A stretch of 64,000 nucleotides of DNA from Bacteroidia bacterium 43-41. Its GTDB lineage: Bacteria > Bacteroidota > Bacteroidia > Bacteroidales > Dysgonomonadaceae. The stretch covers positions 57,449 through 121,448 of the forward strand of contig MKTD01000046.1 in the NCBI GenBank assembly GCA_001898165.1, written 5' to 3'. Shown piece after piece: positions 57,466 to 64,000 of the stretch. A model generated the notes under the pieces. That model made no database searches, was not told the DNA's origin, and saw only the letters and a program-made list of their open reading frames with translations. The stretch's first letter is position 1, and every line of letters starts with the position of its first letter. Made by a program: the position numbers and the translations under genes.

Positions 57466-58414
57466 CATATCAGGTTCTTTCGGAGTAATTGTACGGAAGG
57501 AGTTTTCCGATTATATGCGGAGCTGGAAAGCGATTATTCTGATTGTTATAATTGTCCTTACTTGCATGGGATCGCTCTATACCGCCCTGGGCAATATAGG
57601 CGAAGCCGTGAAACAGGGCGGGACGGACGACAGTTTCCTTTTCTTGAAACTGTTTACGGTGTCGGACGGCGCTTTACCCTCGTTCGCCGTTTTCATCGGT
57701 TTTTTAGGGCCTTTATTGGGGATTGCCTTAGGATTCGATGCGATCAATACCGAACAGAACAAAGGCACTTTGAGCCGGTTGTTGTCGCAACCCATCTATC
57801 GTGATTATATCATCAATGCTAAGTGTGTGTCAGCGCTGTTCGTGATTGGCACCATGCTTTTCTCCCTTGGCTTCCTGATGATGGGATTCGGGTTGATATT
57901 TATCGGGATACCGCCTACGGCCGAAGAGTTCTCCCGCATTGTGATTTTCCTGTTGCTGTCGATGGTGTACATTGCACTCTGGCTCAATCTGGCGCTCTTT
58001 TTTTCCGTTCGGAGCAAGCAGCCGGCAACGTCGGCTTTGTCGGGAATCGCTGTGTGGTTGTTCTTCAGCGTGTTTTACAATATCATTCTGAATGTGGTCG
58101 GCAGGGCGCTGAGCCCTTCTTCCATGGCGATGCCCGATCAGATCGTCCATTACCAGCGGTTTATGATGAACCTGTTGCGGTTTTCCCCCGGCGAGTTGTT
58201 CCAGGAGGTTACCATGACTATGCTGATGCCTTCGGTCAGAAGCTTGGGGCCGCTCACTTTTGAACAGGTTGACGGCGCTATCCCCAGCCCCCTGCCACTC
58301 GGGCAAAGCTTGTTGGTGGTCTGGCCGCAGCTGACCGGATTGATCGCCATTACGTTGATCTTCTTCATGCTGGCCTATGTTTCGTTTATGCGGAAAGAAG
58401 TGCGGTCGAGATAA
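57458..58414 (+). CDS. ABC-2 type transporter permease (NosY-like)
   Basis: A 318-residue integral membrane protein with about six helices; the N-terminal VIVRKEFSDYMRSWKAIILI and AINTEQNKGTLSRLLSQPIYRD are typical of NosY/NatB-type ABC-2 permeases, with a large extracytoplasmic loop after the first helix. The ATG at 57458 overlaps the end of the ATPase gene and has GGGAGGA about 8 bp upstream; an earlier in-frame start would lie inside the ATPase. Substrate unknown; no copper or nitrous oxide genes are near. Confidence 0.9.
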   Translation: MNSISGSFGVIVRKEFSDYMRSWKAIILIVIIVLTCMGSLYTALGNIGEAVKQGGTDDSFLFLKLFTVSDGALPSFAVFIGFLGPLLGIALGFDAINTEQNKGTLSRLLSQPIYRDYIINAKCVSALFVIGTMLFSLGFLMMGFGLIFIGIPPTAEEFSRIVIFLLLSMVYIALWLNLALFFSVRSKQPATSALSGIAVWLFFSVFYNIILNVVGRALSPSSMAMPDQIVHYQRFMMNLLRFSPGELFQEVTMTMLMPSVRSLGPLTFEQVDGAIPSPLPLGQSLLVVWPQLTGLIAITLIFFMLAYVSFMRKEVRSR

Positions 58415-58448
58415 ACAGATTTATATTGGCGATACGGTCGCGACAATG

Positions 58449-58480
58449 CCGGTAACAGGGGACATCGCCCCTGTTACCGG
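58449..58480. terminator. Perfect 13-bp hairpin between convergent operons
   Basis: Arms CCGGTAACAGGGG (58449-58461) and CCCCTGTTACCGG (58468-58480) around a 6-nt loop (ACATCG). It lies between the permease stop and the stop of the opposed susD gene. There is no flanking T-run, but the stem is very stable and the place fits a two-way terminator. Confidence 0.65.
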
Positions 58481-58535
58481 TATAGATTCTGAAATTGTTT
58501 GCCGATATGGCCGTTGTAGTCTGTTGGGCGGTCAT

Positions 58536-60101
58536 TCAATTATATCCCGGGTTTTGCTTTAATTTAGGATTTGCATCTATCTGTTCTTTCGGAATGGGGA
58601 AAAGCCTTCTGTAAGATTCACTTATTGATGGTTTAAAAATAGTCGGGTCATTGTATTTATTAAAACGGATCAGATCGGAGCGGCGCCAACCTTCCATAAA
58701 TAATTCTTTCCCTCGTTCATCAACGATTTTGTTCGCATCCAGTGATGTAAATATTGGCACCTGAGCTCTTTCCCTGAATAGATTTATTATGTTCAAGGCC
58801 TCAATGCTATTGGGATTTAAACGCCATAACGCTTCTGCTTTCATAAGCAATATATCTGAATAACGAAACATGAAAAAATCGCTGTTCATTTGTCCCGAGC
58901 CGCCCATCTCTATTTCCCATTTTATTACTCGTGCGCCCGATTGTCTTGCCGTGTTATAAAGTGAGATAAATGTCGGGGTAAAATTTATCTGAGGGCCATC
59001 CGGATCAATGGCCGTGTCTTTTTCATAGCCGGGATCTAACAATGGCTCTCCGGAAGATGTATATTGAGGCCCCCATAAGAAGTTGTCTTTTTTACGAATG
59101 TCCTGGTCTTCAAATTTATAGAAAAAATCTGTTTGTACAGACAAGCCGTTCCAGGGTTGATTCGTAAGGTTAAATGTTTGTTGTGATGAGCCGTGTAAAG
59201 TAACTAAGGGAAGGAACCATTGCCATTGTGTGTAAATCGCATCAAAAGGTATGGCAAAAATAGCTTCTGTTGAATTTTCATTTTTAGCGATGAAATTCTC
59301 TTTGTAAGTAGCCGTGAGATGATATTTCTCCGAATTTATAATCTCATTGCATACATCCAATGCTTTTTGCCACTGGGGAGTTCCGGTATATACGTCAGCG
59401 TTCAGGTATATTTTGGATAGGATGGAGAGGGCTGTCCAGTAGTTTGCACGTCCGTATGTGTTGGAATTGACATCTTTAGATAAATTCCGCATGTTGTCCT
59501 TGATCTCCTTTTCAATGAACTCATAGACCTCTTTACGGGAGTTTGTGGACGGCAGAAAGCCTTTTGGCACATCAAACTTATCAATAATGGGTACGTTTCC
59601 CCACATATCAATGAGCCACATATACCACAATGCCCTCACTGTTTTTATTTCTGAAATATAATTCGCATATTTCTCTGAATTTATTTGTTCAAGTTGATAA
59701 ATAAGTTGATTGCATTTATTTACCTGCCCAAAAAATGAAAGCCATGTTCCGTTATAAAAACGGTTGTTGTTCGTCCAGGTGTGATCCGTCATCTGCTGAT
59801 CTTGCCCGTCACCAGCCCAGTCACCACCGGTGCGGCCTACAATGGCTACTTCATCGGCCGTGCAATAAACGGCCCACATGTTTCCGAAGTCCTGAAAAGC
59901 CCTGACACCACTATAAGCAGCTCCGATAGCAGATACTATCTCTTCGTCAGTCTTAAGGAAATTATCATTGTTCAATTGACTATAAAGCGACTCATCTAGA
60001 TTAGTACAAGAAACGATGAGTGGAGTCAGGCATAGAAAAAACAGAACTGTTCTGTAAATCCGTTTATTTATTTGTCTAAGGAATGTATTTTTTTGTTCCA
60101 T
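58536..60101 (-). CDS. SusD/RagB-family surface glycan-binding lipoprotein (PUL 4)
   Basis: A 521-residue SusD homologue with a longer N-terminal signal ending in LTPLIVSCTNLDESLYS (Cys32). TPR-like helices around IKTVRALWYMWLIDMWGNVP and the C-terminal GKELFMEGWRRSDLIRFN signature with final QNPGYN mark it as complete. It follows the susC gene by 11 bp on the minus strand. Confidence 0.93.
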   Translation of the reverse strand: MEQKNTFLRQINKRIYRTVLFFLCLTPLIVSCTNLDESLYSQLNNDNFLKTDEEIVSAIGAAYSGVRAFQDFGNMWAVYCTADEVAIVGRTGGDWAGDGQDQQMTDHTWTNNNRFYNGTWLSFFGQVNKCNQLIYQLEQINSEKYANYISEIKTVRALWYMWLIDMWGNVPIIDKFDVPKGFLPSTNSRKEVYEFIEKEIKDNMRNLSKDVNSNTYGRANYWTALSILSKIYLNADVYTGTPQWQKALDVCNEIINSEKYHLTATYKENFIAKNENSTEAIFAIPFDAIYTQWQWFLPLVTLHGSSQQTFNLTNQPWNGLSVQTDFFYKFEDQDIRKKDNFLWGPQYTSSGEPLLDPGYEKDTAIDPDGPQINFTPTFISLYNTARQSGARVIKWEIEMGGSGQMNSDFFMFRYSDILLMKAEALWRLNPNSIEALNIINLFRERAQVPIFTSLDANKIVDERGKELFMEGWRRSDLIRFNKYNDPTIFKPSISESYRRLFPIPKEQIDANPKLKQNPGYN

Positions 60102-60112
60102 TTTTGTATGAT

Positions 60113-63046
60113 TTAAAATGTTAGATTAATGCCGATTGTAAAGGTTCTTGTTGTAACCCAGCTGTTTAAGGGCTCTATGCCCGGAGCCAGGACATTGTTG
60201 TCGTAAATATACCTGACCTCCGGATCAACGCCGGAATAATCAGTAATATAAAATAAGTTTTGACCGGAAACATAGACTCTTGCCGATGAAATATATTTCT
60301 TTGGCAACATTTTTATGTTATACCCCAATGTAAGGTTATCTAATTTTAAAAAAGAGGCATCCTCAACGTAGTAACTGTTAAATGCGGCCTTACCTTTGTA
60401 ATCAGGGTTGAAATATTTGGTTTTTACTAAATTCCATCCCCCGATACGGTCTAGTTGTTCAAACATCGTCCGACTTAAATTTACCAGATTATGACCATAA
60501 ACACCCCGCAGGGAAAAATTCAGGTCGAAATTGCGGTAAGTGAATGTGTTTGTTAATCCAAATTCCCATTTAGGCAGCCCTCTGCCTATTATTGCTACAT
60601 CTTTATCATTAACGGCCGGATCATTATCCAGATTCTTTAAGATGTATTGCCCGTTTTTATCTACTCCCTCGTATATCCAGCCTATCATTTGGCCAATTGG
60701 TTTATTCTCCTCCACCCTTATCACATTTCCGGTAAGAGGAGCAGGAAGCCCGCCAACTTCCCTGACACCGTATTTTATATCGCCTATCGATAGAGAGCCA
60801 ACTTCAGAATTGTAAGTGGCGAATGTAGCCAGGGCGTTCCAGCTGAATTTATTATTTTGAACAACCAGATAACCAAGACTTAGTTCCAAACCTCTGTTAA
60901 ACAACTCCCCGGCATTTAATAAGGTTGTTTTATACAGATTGGGAGGCACAGGTACGTTTAATGTTATCAATGCGCCGGTAGTTTTTCTAACATAATAATC
61001 CAATGTCCCGCTCAATCTTGAGTTTATCATCTTGAAATCCACACCAATATTTGTTTCCTTTTTTGTCTCCCATTTTAGATCGGGATTAGGATTGCTTAAT
61101 GGATAATAAACGGGGGTGAAGACTCCGTTATTTAAAAAATATGTTGGAGAGTCCCCCGGTCCATATAATTGTTGGGACAAATAACTTTGGTCGGGTAAGG
61201 CGCCCGTAATTCCGTAGCTCCCTCTTATTTTTAATTGATCTATAAACGGAATTTCAAACAAGTGTTTCAAATCGACTCCTGCGCTTAAACCCGGGAAATT
61301 ACCCCATTTATTACCTGAGCCAAAGCGGGTTGAACCCTCTCTACGTAAAGATGCCGAGATGAAATATGTATTGTCATAATTTAAATTCAGGCGTCCGAAG
61401 AAACTGATTAACTTGTTCTTCTCTTTAAAACTTGATACTGATCCTTTTCCATCTGTAAAGTCTCTCGCGGCAGCAAAGTTATTGTAAGTAAAAGCATCTG
61501 TTAAAAAGTTACCTCCCTGCATTTGGAAACGTTCGGTCGTGAAATCCTGAAACGAATATCCTGCTAATGCGCTTAAATTCAATTTATCAAAAGTCCGGGA
61601 ATACCTTCCGGTCATTTCAAGAAGATTGTTTTTATGATCCAATGTACTTCGCGTGGCCAGTCCGTTTCTATTCACTCCATCTCCAAACCGGCTATATTTA
61701 CTTATATATTGTCCGTTTATCCAGTTGTCGTTATTCTGCGCATAACGTATGGATGCAATTAAGTTATCGGTTATATTGTAATCAGCTAATATGTTATATG
61801 ATAATCTCTTAACTTTTTGATCATTGATGTTTTGTTTTACAATGGCAACCGGATTATACAATTCCAATACTTCTGATTGATAATATCCGCCATATCTTTT
61901 ATAATAAGGTTCGTCCGTCATTATGGGTGCGGACGGCGGCATGATGATGGCACCTCTGAAAGCATCATCGAAACCTAATTTTGCATCTTTAGATGTGGCA
62001 GCCAAACTCAGATTTACGGTCAGGCGGTCATTGAACATTCTTTGGATGATATTAAATCTTCCGTTTAGTTGTTTAAACCCTGTATTTAATAAAATACCTT
62101 GCGCGTCCCGGTAATTGAACGAAGCCCGATAAGTGGTTTGTGGCGTTCCACCGGAAACGGACAGGTTGTGAACGTGTGAGAATGCAGTGCGCGTGATTTC
62201 GTCCATCCAGTTGGTATTGCCTCCAAGATCGGTTCCTCCGTATTTCAAATATTCATCTTTAGTCATTACGGGCATTGTCCTGTCTTTGCTTTCTGCCGAA
62301 AGATACGTATTGTATTCCATTGATGCCTTGCCTCTTTTTCCTGATTTAGTGGTAATCAAGATAACGCCGCTTGAACCGCGTGTCCCGTAAATTGATGCCG
62401 CGGCCCCATCTTTCAGTATATCCATGGAAGCAATATCGTTTGGCTCAACACTGTTTAAATCTACTCCAACTACCCCGTCAATAACTATAAGAGGTTGTGT
62501 ATTGGCCCCTAAGGTAGATAATCCACGCAATCTTATGATATAATCACCGTTAGGATTTCCCTGGGGGCTGACAATGTTCAGTCCGGCTACTTTACCTTGC
62601 AGGAGTTGTGCCGGATTAACAATATTGCCCTTGTTGAAATCCTCGGAATTTACTCCGGCTACCGCACCGGTAACCTCTTTTTTTGTCTGACTTCCGTAAC
62701 CGATAACTACAATTTCTTTTAACGATTGTATATCCTCAATCAAGACAACTTCCATCTTTTTATTACCCGGGATAACTTTTTGTGTGAGGTATCCTAAATA
62801 GGAAAAAGTCAAGGTTATTTCTTTATCAGGCAGAATGTCTATTGTAAACTCTCCATTTACATCGGTTACAGTTCCTATTGAGGTATTTTCAACAAAAACA
62901 TTCACACCAATAAGAGGGTTTTCCTCTACATCTGTTACAATTCCTGTTATGGTTTTACCTGTGTTTTGGGCAAAAGCAGCAGGTAAAATGAACAACATAC
63001 TACAACACAGAAGGGTTTGGACAAGAACTCGTTTTAATTTAATCAT
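60113..63046 (-). CDS. SusC/RagA-family TonB-dependent transporter (PUL 4)
   Basis: A 977-residue outer-membrane importer: signal peptide (about 1-26), CarboxypepD_reg domain (about 31-112), TonB-box-like KEIVVIGYGSQTKKEVTGAV, plug with RLRGLSTLGANTQPLIVIDG and DIASMDILKDGAAASIYGTR, and a barrel ending TFTIGINLTF. No STN domain. It is at the small end of SusC sizes but shows no break. The gene upstream is a truncated alpha-galactosidase-like frame; the regulator of this locus is not in the window. Confidence 0.95.
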   Translation of the reverse strand: MIKLKRVLVQTLLCCSMLFILPAAFAQNTGKTITGIVTDVEENPLIGVNVFVENTSIGTVTDVNGEFTIDILPDKEITLTFSYLGYLTQKVIPGNKKMEVVLIEDIQSLKEIVVIGYGSQTKKEVTGAVAGVNSEDFNKGNIVNPAQLLQGKVAGLNIVSPQGNPNGDYIIRLRGLSTLGANTQPLIVIDGVVGVDLNSVEPNDIASMDILKDGAAASIYGTRGSSGVILITTKSGKRGKASMEYNTYLSAESKDRTMPVMTKDEYLKYGGTDLGGNTNWMDEITRTAFSHVHNLSVSGGTPQTTYRASFNYRDAQGILLNTGFKQLNGRFNIIQRMFNDRLTVNLSLAATSKDAKLGFDDAFRGAIIMPPSAPIMTDEPYYKRYGGYYQSEVLELYNPVAIVKQNINDQKVKRLSYNILADYNITDNLIASIRYAQNNDNWINGQYISKYSRFGDGVNRNGLATRSTLDHKNNLLEMTGRYSRTFDKLNLSALAGYSFQDFTTERFQMQGGNFLTDAFTYNNFAAARDFTDGKGSVSSFKEKNKLISFFGRLNLNYDNTYFISASLRREGSTRFGSGNKWGNFPGLSAGVDLKHLFEIPFIDQLKIRGSYGITGALPDQSYLSQQLYGPGDSPTYFLNNGVFTPVYYPLSNPNPDLKWETKKETNIGVDFKMINSRLSGTLDYYVRKTTGALITLNVPVPPNLYKTTLLNAGELFNRGLELSLGYLVVQNNKFSWNALATFATYNSEVGSLSIGDIKYGVREVGGLPAPLTGNVIRVEENKPIGQMIGWIYEGVDKNGQYILKNLDNDPAVNDKDVAIIGRGLPKWEFGLTNTFTYRNFDLNFSLRGVYGHNLVNLSRTMFEQLDRIGGWNLVKTKYFNPDYKGKAAFNSYYVEDASFLKLDNLTLGYNIKMLPKKYISSARVYVSGQNLFYITDYSGVDPEVRYIYDNNVLAPGIEPLNSWVTTRTFTIGINLTF

Positions 63047-63143
63047 TGTACATAAATTTAGAAATTAATAAGAAAAGGTTGATTTTATGATAGAGCTATT
63101 TTTTGCTATAATACTTACTGCATGAGTTGCACCTGTTCTGGAT

Positions 63144-63947
63144 TTACAGTTTCTTTTGAATTTTGAGGATTATGCAACTGTGTGGAGCCAGCTCGACAAA
63201 GTATTTACCGGAGAAGGGGCCTATATTTTGTTGTTTCCACAGGTCCCTGATGTTTTCTGTTTTTCCTTCGCTAATCCCAAGTTCATTTTCAAGGTCAATG
63301 CTGCGGATTTGGGATGTGCTTTCCCTGTTAAAGAGGCCCACTACCCAGTCTCCATCGGATAGTTGACCTACCCATCTTGAACTGTTTTCGATATCTGAAA
63401 ATGAGTTGCTTAACGGTTTGGCAACAAACCCCATACTGTTCAATTCGTTGATTTCTCTGTTTTTATATACCCATTCATGCTGTTGTATGGTATTGAATTG
63501 GTCGGCTATTGCCAAGGCGGAACCAGCCATTATCATTAATGAAAATAAAAATTTTCGTTCATCGTCATTTGCTAATTTATTCATCCTCATAAAATCGCCA
63601 TCAAGAATCATTTGTCCTCTTTTTCCTACATCAGAAAAGCCAATAAATCCGTCAAATAGATTGCCATATTGTGGCCATTTGTCTTTTTTTTGGTTCCTTC
63701 TCCTGTTACTTACAAAATCCCAGTCTCCATCGAAACAATCATCGCTAATACGTATCATATCTCCATATTTAATTTCAGTTTCCGCATGGTTATTGCAATT
63801 AGGCATAACCAAACTCAGGAACATGTCGTCTCCGGCTGCTTCCATGATCCACTTTAATGCTTGCTCATATTTTATCGTTCCATAATTGTTTTCATAATTC
63901 TCTAGAAAATCTATCCGCAAATAGACCACTCCCATTGTAAACAGCAT
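63144..63947 (-). pseudogene. Alpha-galactosidase-like glycosidase, N-terminally truncated (clan GH-D)
   Basis: A 267-residue frame matching the C-terminal half of a GH27/GH36-like TIM-barrel enzyme: YLRIDFLENY (candidate nucleophile Asp), MIRISDDCFDGDWDF (candidate acid/base Asp), MIMAGSALAIADQF, then a beta-sandwich ending APHSCIILKI. The frame starts in the middle of the barrel, and a TGA lies directly before the ATG (63950-63948), so the N-terminal half is cut off by a stop or frameshift; the remaining 50 bases to the window edge show no clear homology in any frame. It could be a decayed gene or, less likely, a sequencing error. Confidence 0.65.
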
Positions 63948-64000
63948 TCAGAAGTACAGCAGTTTTAGCAAATAAGAATACAACATTTTTTGCAACAATG

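Overview
The window is from a Bacteroidota genome, most likely order Bacteroidales and perhaps a Dysgonomonadaceae-type genus (family level is inference). The evidence is four SusC/SusD pairs, an ECF sigma/FecR switch feeding an STN-domain SusC, TAnnTTTG-type -7 promoter boxes, weak Shine-Dalgarno signals, a MaeB malic enzyme with a phosphotransacetylase domain, and DUF3822. No rRNA, tRNA or CRISPR array is visible.

Layout. 1-1032: end of a dicarboxylate/amino acid:cation symporter and a Nudix hydrolase. 1029-1838: an XRE repressor divergent from a small protein, with overlapping palindromes at the promoter, resembling a stranded phage-type switch. 1902-9618 (+): SusCD plus two Tat-exported sugar-modifying enzymes (Gfo/Idh/MocA oxidoreductase and TIM-barrel isomerase). 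9627-10535 (-): a lipoprotein made of two fused ecotin protease-inhibitor domains. 10716-25269 (-): a polysaccharide utilisation locus (PUL) ordered ECF sigma, FecR, SusC, SusD, lipoprotein, GH18, GH42-like, ROK kinase, MFS transporter, SIS isomerase; the set fits uptake and use of a GlcNAc-containing glycan. A collapsed sulfatase lies just upstream of the sigma gene.

25896-28223 (+): a compact unexplained cassette of a membrane protein with a winged-helix-like tail, a leaderless subtilase, and a separate 76-residue protein resembling an I9 propeptide. It is the best candidate here for an undescribed system. 28375-41063 (+): a TPR-membrane-HTH regulator, SusCD, a two-gene LysO-type exporter, a GH2 beta-galactosidase and a GH63-type lipoprotein glycosidase.

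41150-58414 is mainly core genome: maeB, mgtE, rsmD, DUF3822, a RecD/Pif1-like helicase, rsmI, a coiled-coil lipoprotein, a YjjG-type nucleotidase, arginine deiminase, a COG2403-type GTPase, flavodoxin, and a NEW3-domain protein with an ABC-2 transporter. Degenerate 7-nt repeats sit just before two of these start codons. 58536-63947 (-): a fourth SusCD pair behind an N-terminally truncated alpha-galactosidase-like gene.

Functional picture: a glycan-scavenging bacterium with several separately controlled outer-membrane uptake systems, plus two protease-related loci (double ecotin, subtilase/I9) that are the least ordinary content.
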